A stretch of 64,000 nt of DNA, taken from NCBI RefSeq assembly GCF_009183365.2, contig NZ_CP068230.1, forward strand, positions 2,695,001 to 2,759,000. Direction: 5' to 3'. The translations under genes and the position numbers were made by a program. Below, piece by piece: positions 8,475 through 17,598 of the stretch (positions are counted from its first letter, which is position 1; each line of letters begins with the position of its first letter). The notes under the pieces were generated by a model. It had not been told where the DNA came from and searched no databases. It was given only the letters and a program-made list of their open reading frames with translations. This DNA comes from Shewanella algae. GTDB taxonomy: Bacteria; Pseudomonadota; Gammaproteobacteria; Enterobacterales; Shewanellaceae.

Positions 8475-10415
8475 TCAACCTATCCCTTCAAGAAAAGACA
8501 AGGCAGATTGCAAATTGCGGGTTCGGTACATGGGCGGCAAGGAGTTGAGAAATGCCTGACCATAACTGCGATTGACGATGCGATTATCACAGAGAATTAA
8601 CACACCGCGGTCGCTCTCGTCACGAATGAGCCTCCCAACACCCTGCTTGAGTGCTATCACAGCCTGGGGCAAGGCCAACTCCATAAAGGGGTCACCCTGT
8701 CGCTTACTGATCTCTGCGGCTCTGGCGCGATAGAGATTATCGTCCGGAGACACAAAGGGCAGTTTGTCGATTATCACGCAAGAGAGTAACTTGCCGCGCA
8801 CATCCACGCCTTCCCAAAAACTGCCAGTGCCCAGCAGCACGGCATTACCCAGCTGACGAAACTTTTTCAGCAGAGTCTGCTTGCCGGCGCTGCCTTGCAC
8901 CAGGAGTGGATAGCGGCTGCGACCATGAAGCGCCTGCGCCACCCGTTGGAGCATCCTGTGACTGGTAAACAAAATAAAGGTTCGGCCCTTGGCCGCATTA
9001 ATCGCCTGCTCACACACCTCAAGCAGGCGCCGAAACTGATAATCCCCTTCAGAGCGCACATCCCCAAGCTCCCTGGGGACACACAAAATTGCCTGGCGTC
9101 GGTAGTCAAAAGGGCTGTCCAGAATAAGCTCCCTGGCCCCCTTAAGCCCCAATGTCCGGCAAAAATGGTTCAGGCTGCGATTCACCTGTAGCGTTGCCGA
9201 GGTAAATAGCCATCGGGTTTGCACCTCAAACAGCGCCTGACACGCCTTGGCAACATCAATAGGCGCCATTCTCAGCGTCGGCAGGCGACTGCCCTGCTCT
9301 ATACTGTAAGCCGCACTTTGATCTTCACAGTTGAAAAACTGCTCCAGCTGCCTACAGTAATCGAGCCATTTTTCCAGGCAATCATCCAGTTCATCACTGC
9401 GACCGATATTGGCCAGCATTACCCGCTCCAGCGCCCGAAACTCTTCGAGCAGCTGCCAGCATTGCCTCGCAAGTTCTTTATCGGCCAACAAGGGACGCCA
9501 GTCGCTTTGCCCGGAAGCCTGGGTCATCTGCGCCCAATCCGCCAGGCGGGAGCCGCAGCGTCTGGCGAGATCGCTCAGTTGTGAAGTATCCCTGAGTTCC
9601 TGTTGATATACCGCCTCCACCCGTTCCAGCACTCGCTGCATAGCCGCGAGCGACAGTTGGCGACCAAAGTAGGTTACGGCGATATCGGCAAGCAGGTGAG
9701 CCTCATCGAAAATCACCGCATCGGCATCAGGCAACAACTCGGCAAAGCCGGTATCCTTGAGGATCCTGTCGGCAAAAAACAGATGATGGTTAACCACGAT
9801 AATCCTGGCTTCCAGGCTCTTCTGTCTGGCCTTGCGGGTAAAGCAGCTGTCATAGAAGGCGCAGCGCTTGCCGCTGCAGCGCTCTTTCGAAGAAGCCACC
9901 AGCGCCAGTGCCGGCGACTGTTCGGAAACCGTGGCCAGAGTACCGAGATCGCCATCTGTGCTGGCCGCGGCCCATTGATTTATCCTGAGCAGATCATCGA
10001 GCACTTCCGGGCTGCGGCTCTGGGCGCCATTCAACTGCTGCTCCAGCAACAACTGACACAGATAATTGTTGCGCCCTTTGAGCAGGGCCACCCTAACTTG
10101 CAGATCCAGCATCTGCAGCAAGGCCGGCAGATCTTTATAAAACAGCTGTTCTTGCAGGTTCTTTGAGCCGGTGGAGACAATCACTTGCTTGCCGGAGAGC
10201 AGCGCCGGGATCAGATAACCGAAGGTCTTGCCAACCCCTGTGCCGGCTTCGAGCACCAAAGGCACTGCAGCGCCGCTTGAGCCATGGAGTAACTGGGCCA
10301 CTTCGCGGGCCATCTCCAGTTGTTGCTCCCTAGGCTTGAAGCCCCTGATATTGGTGGCCAAAGGGCCGCCCGGGGCAAAGGCCAGTGCCGTTTCGCTGAC
10401 GAGTCGATTACGCAT
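8475..10415 (-). CDS. yoaA: ATP-dependent DNA helicase YoaA (DinG/XPD family)
   Basis: A 646-residue superfamily 2 iron-sulphur helicase. It has the Walker A motif EAGTGVGKT near residue 57, the four-cysteine Fe-S region including CSGKRCAFYDSC near residue 180, the DEAH box VIFDEAHLL near residue 235, and C-terminal motifs LLGTGSFWEGVDV and QGVGRLIRD. In E. coli YoaA works with the DNA polymerase III chi subunit (HolC) in replication-fork repair; that role is transferred by homology. No LexA box was seen upstream. It is convergent with hemB and divergent from the his operon. Confidence 0.92.
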   Translation of the reverse strand: MRNRLVSETALAFAPGGPLATNIRGFKPREQQLEMAREVAQLLHGSSGAAVPLVLEAGTGVGKTFGYLIPALLSGKQVIVSTGSKNLQEQLFYKDLPALLQMLDLQVRVALLKGRNNYLCQLLLEQQLNGAQSRSPEVLDDLLRINQWAAASTDGDLGTLATVSEQSPALALVASSKERCSGKRCAFYDSCFTRKARQKSLEARIIVVNHHLFFADRILKDTGFAELLPDADAVIFDEAHLLADIAVTYFGRQLSLAAMQRVLERVEAVYQQELRDTSQLSDLARRCGSRLADWAQMTQASGQSDWRPLLADKELARQCWQLLEEFRALERVMLANIGRSDELDDCLEKWLDYCRQLEQFFNCEDQSAAYSIEQGSRLPTLRMAPIDVAKACQALFEVQTRWLFTSATLQVNRSLNHFCRTLGLKGARELILDSPFDYRRQAILCVPRELGDVRSEGDYQFRRLLEVCEQAINAAKGRTFILFTSHRMLQRVAQALHGRSRYPLLVQGSAGKQTLLKKFRQLGNAVLLGTGSFWEGVDVRGKLLSCVIIDKLPFVSPDDNLYRARAAEISKRQGDPFMELALPQAVIALKQGVGRLIRDESDRGVLILCDNRIVNRSYGQAFLNSLPPMYRTRNLQSALSFLEGIG

Positions 10416-10775
10416 TGTGCTCCATTTTGCCCTGGGGTATGGCGTGCATTATCGCTATTTGAGTGACGGATACAAGGGACAAACCTTATCGCCAAGCCGC
10501 TCTACCCGACAGAGTTGGCATAGTTGACAGAGTTGGCATTGACATAGCTGACATAGTTAACATAGCCACTTACACCAACTCTTTAGCTAACGATTCGCAA
10601 ACTTATGCCCAAGCGGGCCGCTTGATGAATCCTTTTCAAGCAGCAGACATTTTTTGATTTTGGGTGTTGCAAATTCCAGCCAAAGGGATTAGCTTAAAAC
10701 ACACCAGCCGAATTGGCTCAGAATTGAATGTTTATGCGCTGCAAAATTACAGCGTGAAATCACAGGATTTATTAC
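10416..10775. other. yoaA-his intergenic region
   Basis: This non-coding stretch holds a short tandem repeat (10507-10565) and AT-rich DNA leading to the his leader. The his promoter must lie here, probably between about 10640 and 10750, but I saw no convincing -35/-10 pair. Open frames in this interval lack ribosome sites and family resemblance. Confidence 0.6.
10507..10565. repeat. Degenerate 9-bp tandem repeat
   Basis: About six copies of a 9-bp unit with consensus TTGACATAG follow one another: TTGGCATAG, TTGACAGAG, a 6-nt partial TTGGCA, TTGACATAG, CTGACATAG, TTAACATAG, preceded by CGACAGAG. Several copies contain a TTGACA-like hexamer. It lies between the divergent yoaA and his transcription units. 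Confidence 0.75.
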
Positions 10776-10823
10776 ATGACACAGCTTCGCAACGCTATCC
10801 ATCATCACCACCACGAGCGGTAG
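10776..10823 (+). CDS. hisL: His operon leader peptide
   Basis: A 15-codon open frame, MTQLRNAIHHHHHER, with five consecutive His codons. AGGA at 10764-10767 is an 8-nt-spaced ribosome site. A leader peptide of this kind senses charged tRNA-His: stalling at the His codons frees the downstream antiterminator. It is followed at once by the paired segments of the attenuator and then by hisG. The run of His codons in front of hisG leaves little doubt about the function. Confidence 0.95.
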   Translation: MTQLRNAIHHHHHER

Positions 10824-10911
10824 CCTTCGGAGCTGACTGCCGAAGGTTCATTCCTTCTGGCGGTTGATTCATAAGATCTGAAAACCCCTGGAAGGAATTC
10901 CGGGGGTTTTT
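10824..10911 (+). promoter_or_regulatory. His operon transcription attenuator
   Basis: Three pairings can be read. The pause hairpin is CCTTCGG (10824-10830) with CCGAAGG (10840-10846). The terminator is AAAACCCCTGGAA (10881-10893) with TTCCGGGGGTTTT (10898-10910), followed by T residues. A competing antiterminator pairs ATTCCTTC (10850-10857) with GAAGGAAT (10891-10898), which would destroy the terminator base. This is the classical His attenuator logic: ribosome stalling in hisL favours the antiterminator. Confidence 0.9.
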
Positions 10912-10968
10912 CGTTTCCGGATTTGAGTTTTTTAACCAAGATTGAATTGACCAACAGGAATGACCACT

Positions 10969-11865
10969 ATGACTTCAAATCGACTGCGCATCGCCATCCA
11001 GAAATCGGGCCGGCTTTCGAAAGAATCACAACAACTGCTGAAAAACTGCGGCGTAAAATTCACCGTTAACGAACAGCGTCTGATAGCCCACGCCGACAAT
11101 ATGCCACTGGATCTGCTGCGGGTGCGTGATGACGACATTCCCGGCTTGGTCATGGATGGCGTGGTCGATTTGGGGATCATTGGCGAGAATGTGCTGGAAG
11201 AGGAGCAGATAGAACGGCAGACACTGGGCAAACCTTCGGCCTGCAACAAACTCAGACAACTGGACTTCGGCGCCTGCCGTTTATCGCTGGCGGTACCCAG
11301 TGAGTTCCCTTATCAGGACGCCGCCTCACTGGAAGGCTTGCGAATTGCCACCTCCTACCCCAACCTGTTGCGCCGTTTTATGCAAAATAAGGGCATAAGT
11401 TATCGCGATTGTATGCTCAAGGGCTCGGTAGAAGTGGCCCCCCGTGCCGGACTCGCCGACGGGATCTGCGATCTGGTTTCCACCGGCGCCACTTTGGAAG
11501 CCAATGGCTTGTACGAGACCGAAGTTATCTTCCGCTCTATGGCCTGTGTCATCCAATCACAGCAAACCCAAACCCCGGCCAAACAGGCCTTGATCGACAA
11601 GCTGATGAGCCGGGTCAACGGCGTCATCCGTGCCCGGGAAAGCAAATATATCCTGCTGCACGCTCCCACTGAAACCCTGGAGCAGATTGTTGCCCTGCTG
11701 CCCGGCGCCGAGAACCCCACAGTGTTGCCGCTCAACGATGACAGCAACCGGGTCGCCATCCACGCGGTCAGCACAGAAGATCTATTCTGGGACACAATGG
11801 AAGAGCTGACCAAGCTCGGTGCCAGCTCGATTCTGGTAATGCCAATTGAAAAGATGATGGGGTGA
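10969..11865 (+). CDS. hisG: ATP phosphoribosyltransferase
   Basis: HisG condenses ATP with PRPP in the first, feedback-inhibited step of histidine synthesis. It is the long form (298 residues) with a C-terminal regulatory domain, so it needs no HisZ. Motifs include RLRIAIQKSGRLS, the DDIPGLVMDGVVDLGIIGENV block, the PRPP loop GLADGICDLVSTGATLEANG near residue 165, and the C-terminal ILVMPIEKMM. Start 10969 has AGGA nine bases upstream; an ATG at 10960 would lie directly against that site. It is the first structural gene after the attenuator. Confidence 0.97.
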   Translation: MTSNRLRIAIQKSGRLSKESQQLLKNCGVKFTVNEQRLIAHADNMPLDLLRVRDDDIPGLVMDGVVDLGIIGENVLEEEQIERQTLGKPSACNKLRQLDFGACRLSLAVPSEFPYQDAASLEGLRIATSYPNLLRRFMQNKGISYRDCMLKGSVEVAPRAGLADGICDLVSTGATLEANGLYETEVIFRSMACVIQSQQTQTPAKQALIDKLMSRVNGVIRARESKYILLHAPTETLEQIVALLPGAENPTVLPLNDDSNRVAIHAVSTEDLFWDTMEELTKLGASSILVMPIEKMMG

Positions 11866-11868
11866 AGC

Positions 11869-13227
11869 ATGCAGTATCTGGTATGGGACAAACTGAGCGA
11901 AAGCGAGCAGGTCGCTGCACTCCAGCGCTCCTCCCTGGTAAGCAGCAAAGCGCTCGAGCAGAGCGTCGGCGAGATCATTGAGGCCGTCGCCGCCAAGGGA
12001 GACCAAGCCCTCAGGGAGTACAGCGAGCGCTTTGATAATATCCCCCTTGAGAATATCGCCCTCAGTCAGGCGCAAATAAAAGCCGCTGCCCAGGACGTTA
12101 GCCCTGAGCTCAAAGACGCCATCAAGACCGCCATGGCCAACATAGATGTGTTCCACAGCGCGCAGCAACCCCAGGCTTTGGATATCAATACCCAGGCCGG
12201 AGTGCGCTGTGAACTCAGAAGCGAGCCCATAGACAGCGTCGGCCTCTACATACCGGGCGGCAGCGCGCCGCTAATCTCCACTGTGTTGATGCTGGCGCTG
12301 CCGGCCCGAATCGCCGGTTGTCGCCGCCGGGTCTTGATAAGCCCGGCTCCGATAGACAGCGCCATCATCTACGCCGCCAGCGAATGCGGCATTGAAGAGA
12401 TTTACCAATCCGGTGGCGCCCAGGCCATTGCCGCGCTGGCATTGGGCACGGAAACCATAGCGCCGGTGGACAAGATATTTGGCCCGGGCAACCGTTACGT
12501 CACCGAAGCCAAGCGCCAGTTGTCCCAGGATCCCAGGGCGCGAGTCAGTATCGACATGCCGGCAGGGCCATCCGAAATGCTGGTCATCGCCGATGAAACT
12601 GCGAGTCCAGCCTTTGTGGCGGCCGATCTCCTGTCACAGGCCGAGCACGGTCCCGACTCTCAGGTGATACTGCTCTCTAACTGTGAATCGCTGGCAAAAG
12701 CCGTCATCCAAGAGCTGGACAAGCAGCTCGCGGCCCTGCCCCGCGCCGATATTGCCCGCCAAGCATTGGCCGAAAGCCGTATTTTACTGCTCGATTCACT
12801 GGATAAGGCCGCAGCCGTTTCCAACTGCTATGGCCCCGAGCACCTGATCATCCAGACCCGCAGCCCAAGAGCGCTGCTGGCACAAATTCGCGCCGCCGGC
12901 TCTGTGTTTCTCGGCCCCTACACCCCGGAATCTGTGGGTGATTACGCCAGCGGCACCAACCATGTGCTGCCCACTTACGGCTACAGCCGCTCGGTATCCA
13001 GCCTGTCACTGGCGGATTTCTGCCGCCGCTTTACCGTGCAGGAGCTGAGCGCTGAAGGTCTGTGCGCCTTGGGGCCCTCGGTAATGACCCTGGCCCAGGC
13101 AGAGCAGCTTGACGCTCACAGCAATGCCGTTGCCCTGCGTCTGGCCTCTCTTGGGGTATCCGGCTCCGAAGGTTCAACCGAGAGTGTTTCATCATCGCGC
13201 GCGCCGTCCGCGAGAATGGAGGAATAA
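11869..13227 (+). CDS. hisD: Histidinol dehydrogenase
   Basis: A zinc- and NAD-dependent enzyme that oxidises histidinol to histidine in the last two steps of the pathway. At 452 residues it is slightly longer than usual (about 435), with a Ser-rich C-terminal extension (SEGSTESVSSSRAPS). Signature segments are ELRSEPIDSVGLYIPGG, DKIFGPGNRYVTEAKRQL, SIDMPAGPSEMLVIAD, and the zinc-ligand region EHGPDSQ and ASGTNHVLPTYGYSR. It starts three bases after the hisG stop, so the two are translationally close. Confidence 0.97.
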   Translation: MQYLVWDKLSESEQVAALQRSSLVSSKALEQSVGEIIEAVAAKGDQALREYSERFDNIPLENIALSQAQIKAAAQDVSPELKDAIKTAMANIDVFHSAQQPQALDINTQAGVRCELRSEPIDSVGLYIPGGSAPLISTVLMLALPARIAGCRRRVLISPAPIDSAIIYAASECGIEEIYQSGGAQAIAALALGTETIAPVDKIFGPGNRYVTEAKRQLSQDPRARVSIDMPAGPSEMLVIADETASPAFVAADLLSQAEHGPDSQVILLSNCESLAKAVIQELDKQLAALPRADIARQALAESRILLLDSLDKAAAVSNCYGPEHLIIQTRSPRALLAQIRAAGSVFLGPYTPESVGDYASGTNHVLPTYGYSRSVSSLSLADFCRRFTVQELSAEGLCALGPSVMTLAQAEQLDAHSNAVALRLASLGVSGSEGSTESVSSSRAPSARMEE

Positions 13228-13232
13228 ACACC

Positions 13233-14336
13233 ATGCCTGCAGCCATTAATACCGCCACTGCGGATGCCAAGAAAGGAACAATAGCCGTTACCCGCCAAAG
13301 CCGCGAGCTTGCCGCTACTCTGGCCCGCCCCGAGCTTTTGGCACTCGAGCCCTATCAAAGCGCCAGGCGCCTTGGCGGCCAGGGGGAAGTCTGGATCAAC
13401 GCCAACGAATCCCCCTTCAACCACACGGATATCGACCGGGTCAACCGCTACCCCGAGTGCCAGCCGCCAGAGGTGATAGCCGCCTATGCCGCCTATGCCG
13501 GAGTCTCAGATTTGCAGCTCATCTGCAGCCGCGGCGCCGATGAAGCGATAGAGTTGCTGATCCGCACCTTTTGCACCCCGGGGGCAGACAGCATCGCCCT
13601 CTTTGGCCCCACCTACGGCATGTACGCCATCAGTGCCGCGACCTTCAATGTCGAGGTCAAGGCGCTGTCGTTGGATGACAATTTTCAGTTGCCCAAAGCG
13701 TTAACCCAGGCCCAAGGCGCCAAACTGCTGTTTATCTGCAACCCCAACAACCCCACAGGCACCTGGGTAAGCCAGGGTGAAATTCTGCGGATACTCGAGG
13801 CCATGCCAGACACGCTAGTGGTAGTGGATGAAGCCTATATTGAATTCAGCCCCGAGCTGAGCGCCGCCTCTTTGCTCAAGGAGTATCCCAACCTGGTCGT
13901 GCTGCGCACCCTCTCCAAGGCGTTTGCCCTGGCCGGAGCCCGCTGCGGCTTTATGCTGGCCAATGAAGGCATTATCGAGATGGTAAAACAGGTGCTGGCC
14001 CCCTACCCGGTACCTGTCCCTGTGGCACGCTTGGCGGCTTTGGCGTTAAGCCCTGAGGGCATAGCCAGAATGCAGGCCGATGTGGCGCTGCTCAAGACCC
14101 AGGGGCAAAGAGTGGCTGCGGCGCTGGAAAGACTCGGAGCCCGGGTACTGCCAAGTGGCGGCAACTATCTGCTGGCGTATTTCGCCGATGCCCCCAAGGT
14201 GCGTGAGCAGTTGCAGCGCTTTGGCATAGTCGCCCGCAGCTACCGGGATCCGCGTCTTGTCGACGCCATACGTTTCAGTTTCAGCGATGACTCAGATACC
14301 GAGCGGCTGCTCGCCGCCCTGAGCCAGATGCAATAA
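13233..14336 (+). CDS. hisC: Histidinol-phosphate aminotransferase
   Basis: A PLP-dependent class I/II aminotransferase (367 residues) that forms histidinol phosphate from imidazole acetol phosphate. It shows NESPFN near residue 55, the RGADEAIELL helix, the substrate region FICNPNNPTGTW, the VVVDEAYIEF motif, and the PLP lysine in LRTLSKAFALAGARCG near residue 230. The start follows the hisD stop by five bases. An N-terminal extension of about 25 residues precedes the usual start of homology. Confidence 0.97.
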   Translation: MPAAINTATADAKKGTIAVTRQSRELAATLARPELLALEPYQSARRLGGQGEVWINANESPFNHTDIDRVNRYPECQPPEVIAAYAAYAGVSDLQLICSRGADEAIELLIRTFCTPGADSIALFGPTYGMYAISAATFNVEVKALSLDDNFQLPKALTQAQGAKLLFICNPNNPTGTWVSQGEILRILEAMPDTLVVVDEAYIEFSPELSAASLLKEYPNLVVLRTLSKAFALAGARCGFMLANEGIIEMVKQVLAPYPVPVPVARLAALALSPEGIARMQADVALLKTQGQRVAAALERLGARVLPSGGNYLLAYFADAPKVREQLQRFGIVARSYRDPRLVDAIRFSFSDDSDTERLLAALSQMQ

Positions 14337-14379
14337 CGATAATAATCAGCCCGGCAGCGGCCGGCACAAGGAAACATCA

Positions 14380-15447
14380 ATGAGCCAGAAAATACTCTTT
14401 ATCGACCGCGACGGCACCCTTATTGAAGAGCCGCAAACCGACAAACAGGTGGACAGACTGGATAAGCTGGTGTTTGAACCCGGCGTTATTCCGGCGCTGC
14501 TCAATCTGCAAAGCGCCGGTTACCGCTTGGTGATGGTCTCCAATCAGGATGGCCTGGGCACCCCCTCCTTCCCGAAAGAAGACTTCGATGCGCCCCACAA
14601 TCTGATGATGCAGATTTTTTCAAGCCAGGGGGTCAACTTCAGCGAGGTGTTGATTTGCCCTCACTTCAACGATGAAAACTGCAGTTGCCGCAAACCCAAA
14701 CTCGGGTTGGTAAAAGGGTTTCTGACCCAGGGCCTGGTGGATTTCACCCGCTCGGCGGTTATTGGTGATCGGGAAACCGATATTGCCCTGGCCGAGGCCA
14801 TGGGCTTGACCGGCTATCGCTATGACAGGGAAAAGCTCAACTGGGACGATATCTGTGATGCCCTCTTGAGCCGGGGTCGCCAAGCAACTGTGGTGCGCAC
14901 CACCAAAGAGACCGACATTCGGGTCGAGGTGGATCTCGACCGCGCCGGCAACAGCGACATCAATACCGGCATAGGCTTTTTCGATCACATGCTGGATCAG
15001 ATTGCCACCCACGGCAATTTCAAACTGGCGGTCAAGGTTGACGGCGATCTTGAGATAGACGATCACCACAGTGTGGAAGATACCGCGCTGGCGCTGGGCG
15101 ATGCTTTGCGTCAGGCGCTGGGCGATAAACGCGGTATAGCCCGTTTCGGCTTTTCCCTGCCCATGGATGAAGCCCGCGGCGACTGCCTGCTGGATCTCTC
15201 CGGTCGTCCCTTCCTCAAGTTCAACGCCGAATTTGAGCGGGAAAAGGTCGGTGAGCTGGCCACAGAGATGGTAGCGCACTTCTTTCGCTCCTTTGCCGAC
15301 GGCCTGCGCTGCACCTTGCACCTTGGCTGCGAGGGCGACAACGACCACCACAAGGTAGAGGCGCTGTTCAAGGTGCTGGGGCGCACTCTACGCCAGGCCA
15401 TCAAGGTTGAAGGCGATGCCTTGCCTTCCAGTAAGGGAGTGTTGTAA
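14380..15447 (+). CDS. hisB: Bifunctional histidinol-phosphatase / imidazoleglycerol-phosphate dehydratase
   Basis: The fused enzyme (355 residues) carries two activities. The N-terminal HAD phosphatase has FIDRDGTLIEEP near residue 6 and a zinc-binding CPHFNDENCSCRKPK loop near residue 95. The C-terminal dehydratase has the paired manganese motifs GIGFFDHMLDQIATH and DDHHSVEDTA, then DLSGRPF and EGDNDHHKVEALFK. The bifunctional form is typical of gammaproteobacteria. It overlaps the start of hisH by one base. Confidence 0.98.
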   Translation: MSQKILFIDRDGTLIEEPQTDKQVDRLDKLVFEPGVIPALLNLQSAGYRLVMVSNQDGLGTPSFPKEDFDAPHNLMMQIFSSQGVNFSEVLICPHFNDENCSCRKPKLGLVKGFLTQGLVDFTRSAVIGDRETDIALAEAMGLTGYRYDREKLNWDDICDALLSRGRQATVVRTTKETDIRVEVDLDRAGNSDINTGIGFFDHMLDQIATHGNFKLAVKVDGDLEIDDHHSVEDTALALGDALRQALGDKRGIARFGFSLPMDEARGDCLLDLSGRPFLKFNAEFEREKVGELATEMVAHFFRSFADGLRCTLHLGCEGDNDHHKVEALFKVLGRTLRQAIKVEGDALPSSKGVL

Positions 15448-16109
15448 TGACCCAAGCCGTTGCCAAGACAGTGATAATAGATACCGGCTGCGCCAACTTG
15501 AGCTCAGTGAAATACGCCTTCGAGCGTCTCGGCGCCGAAGTCTGTATCAGTGATGATGCCGAGGTTATCCGCAGCGCCGAAAGAGTGGTGCTTCCTGGGG
15601 TGGGCACAGCCAGAGCCGCCATGGCGGCGCTCACCGAAAAACAGCTAATTCCTGTTATCAAGGCGCTGAAACAGCCGGTGCTGGGAGTGTGTCTCGGTAT
15701 GCAGCTCATGTGTGACAGCTCGCAGGAAAGTGGCGAAGATGCCGATGAATGCCAGTGTCTTGGGCTAATCCCGGGCACTATACGCCAGCTCGACTGCAAG
15801 GGGTTGCCCAGTCCACATATGGGCTGGGATCAACTGAGCCCCGTACTTGATGCCAACGGCCAGGCACACCCGCTGTTTACCGGTATCGATGAAGGCAGCT
15901 ACTGCTATTTCGTCCATTCCTTTTGCGCCGCGCCTTCGGCGGCCACCATAGCCGAATGCCGTTACGGCGAGCGTTTCAGCGCCGCGATTGCCAAAGACAA
16001 CTTTATGGGAGTGCAGTTTCACCCGGAAAAGAGCGCCGCTATCGGCAGCCTTATCCTGGCTAACTTTCTCACTCTGACCCAGGATGATTTTAACGGAGCT
16101 GCAGCATGA
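15447..16109 (+). CDS. hisH: Imidazole glycerol phosphate synthase, glutaminase subunit
   Basis: HisH releases ammonia from glutamine and channels it to HisF. The 220-residue protein carries the class I amidotransferase triad: the nucleophile Cys in VCLGMQLM near residue 80 and a C-terminal HPEKS motif supplying His and Glu. The oxyanion strand PGVGTA is seen near residue 50. The start shares one base with the hisB stop, and the end overlaps hisA by four bases, so translation through this part of the operon is coupled. Confidence 0.97.
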   Translation: MTQAVAKTVIIDTGCANLSSVKYAFERLGAEVCISDDAEVIRSAERVVLPGVGTARAAMAALTEKQLIPVIKALKQPVLGVCLGMQLMCDSSQESGEDADECQCLGLIPGTIRQLDCKGLPSPHMGWDQLSPVLDANGQAHPLFTGIDEGSYCYFVHSFCAAPSAATIAECRYGERFSAAIAKDNFMGVQFHPEKSAAIGSLILANFLTLTQDDFNGAAA

Positions 16110-16843
16110 TTATACCGGCAATCGATCTAATAGAAGGTCAGGTAGTGCGCCTGTTTCAGGGCGATTACCAACAGGAGACCCGCTTCAATCTGCAACCTGA
16201 AGCCCAACTGCTCGCCTATCAGGCCGAGGGCGCTTCACTCTTGCATCTGGTGGACTTGACCGGCGCCAAAGACCCTGAGCGCTGCCAGAGCAGCCTGATA
16301 GCGTCACTCGCGGCCGCCCTGAATACACCACTGCAAGTGGGCGGCGGCGTGCGCAGCCAGCGTCAGCTCGATGAACTGTTCAAGGCCGGGGTTTCCCGGG
16401 TAGTGATAGGTTCATTGGCGGTGCGTGAGCCCAAACTGGTTGGCGCCTGGCTCGAGCAATACGGCCCGGATGCCATCTGTCTGGCGCTGGATGTCAATAT
16501 CAATGCCGCCGGCGAGAAAATAGTGGCGGTTCACGGCTGGCAGAGTGGCGGTGGTAAAACCCTGGAATCTCTGGTGGCCCAGTTTGCCCCTTTGGGCCTT
16601 AAACATGCCTTGGTCACCGACATCAGTCGTGATGGCACCATGACGGGGGCCAACACGGCCCTGTACCGCGAATTGGCGCAGACCTTTCCCGATATCGCCT
16701 GGCAGGCCTCCGGCGGTATCGCCAGTCTGGATGATGTGGCTGCAGTCAGGGATTCCGGTGCCAGCGGCCTGATTATCGGCAAGGCCTTGCTAACCGGCGA
16801 ATTCAGCGTAGAGGAGGCGATCGCATGCTGGCAAAACGTATAG
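16106..16843 (+). CDS. hisA: Phosphoribosylformimino-5-aminoimidazole carboxamide ribotide isomerase
   Basis: A TIM-barrel isomerase of 245 residues acting on ProFAR. The catalytic Asp is in IPAIDLIEGQVVRLFQGDY and the second Asp in VTDISRDGTM near residue 175. The phosphate-binding half-barrel repeats GGGVRS and ASGGIAS are visible, reflecting the shared ancestry with HisF. It overlaps hisF by 19 bases at its end. Confidence 0.97.
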   Translation: MIIPAIDLIEGQVVRLFQGDYQQETRFNLQPEAQLLAYQAEGASLLHLVDLTGAKDPERCQSSLIASLAAALNTPLQVGGGVRSQRQLDELFKAGVSRVVIGSLAVREPKLVGAWLEQYGPDAICLALDVNINAAGEKIVAVHGWQSGGGKTLESLVAQFAPLGLKHALVTDISRDGTMTGANTALYRELAQTFPDIAWQASGGIASLDDVAAVRDSGASGLIIGKALLTGEFSVEEAIACWQNV

Positions 16844-17598
16844 TCCCTTGTCTCGATGTACGAGACGGTAAGGTGGTCAAAGGCGTGCAGTTTCGTAACC
16901 ACGAAACCATAGGCGATATCGTGCCGCTGGCGGCCAGATATGCTACCGAAGGCGCCGATGAACTGGTGTTCTATGATATCACCGCCAGCGCCCACTCGCG
17001 GTTGGTGGATAAGTCCTGGGTCAGCCGGGTGGCGCAGCAGATAGACATACCCTTCTGCGTAGCCGGTGGCATCAAGACCCTGGCCCAGGCACGCGAGCTG
17101 CTGGCATTCGGTGCCGACAAGATCTCCATCAATTCACCGGCACTGTCGGATCCCAGCCTTATTCGCAGGCTGCAGGATGAATTCGGCCGCCAGTGCATAG
17201 TGGTGGGTATAGACTCTTTCTTCGATGCCAATGACAACAGCTATAAGGTGAAACAGTTTACCGGCGATGAAGCGGCGACCCGCGACACCCAATGGCTCAC
17301 TCTGGATTGGGTCGAAGAGGTGCAGCGCCAGGGCTGCGGCGAAATCGTCCTCAATGTGATGAACCAGGATGGGGTGCGCCAGGGTTATGATATCGAGCAG
17401 CTCGCCAAAGTGAGAGCCGTCTGCGATGTGCCGCTTATCGCCTCCGGCGGCGCCGGTACCATGGCGCACTTTCTCGAGGTTTTCGACAAGGCCAAGGTCG
17501 ATGCTGCTTTGGCCGCCAGCGTATTTCACAAGGGGATCATAGAGATCCAGACGCTGAAAGCCTTTCTCAAGCAAAGCGGCGTCGCCATTCGCAGCTAA
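16825..17598 (+). CDS. hisF: Imidazole glycerol phosphate synthase, cyclase subunit
   Basis: HisF closes the imidazole ring, giving IGP and AICAR. The 257-residue TIM barrel has catalytic Asp in IVPCLDVRDGKVVKGVQF and in LNVMNQDGVRQGYD, plus phosphate loops VAGGIKT and ASGGAGT. The last codons read AIRS then TAA at 17596-17598, and that stop codon abuts the left inverted repeat of an IS5-like insertion. The length (E. coli HisF is 258) suggests that little or no coding sequence was lost. Confidence 0.97.
   Translation: MLAKRIVPCLDVRDGKVVKGVQFRNHETIGDIVPLAARYATEGADELVFYDITASAHSRLVDKSWVSRVAQQIDIPFCVAGGIKTLAQARELLAFGADKISINSPALSDPSLIRRLQDEFGRQCIVVGIDSFFDANDNSYKVKQFTGDEAATRDTQWLTLDWVEEVQRQGCGEIVLNVMNQDGVRQGYDIEQLAKVRAVCDVPLIASGGAGTMAHFLEVFDKAKVDAALAASVFHKGIIEIQTLKAFLKQSGVAIRS

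Noticed and set aside
10463..10657. Short open frame across the 9-bp repeat
   Set aside because: No ribosome site, and the repetitive Val/Gly/Ile/Asp pattern is simply the repeat read in frame.
10800..10814. CAT/CAC run as a simple repeat or affinity-tag-like artefact
   Set aside because: It is the His-codon run of the leader peptide in front of hisG, with a ribosome site and attenuator.
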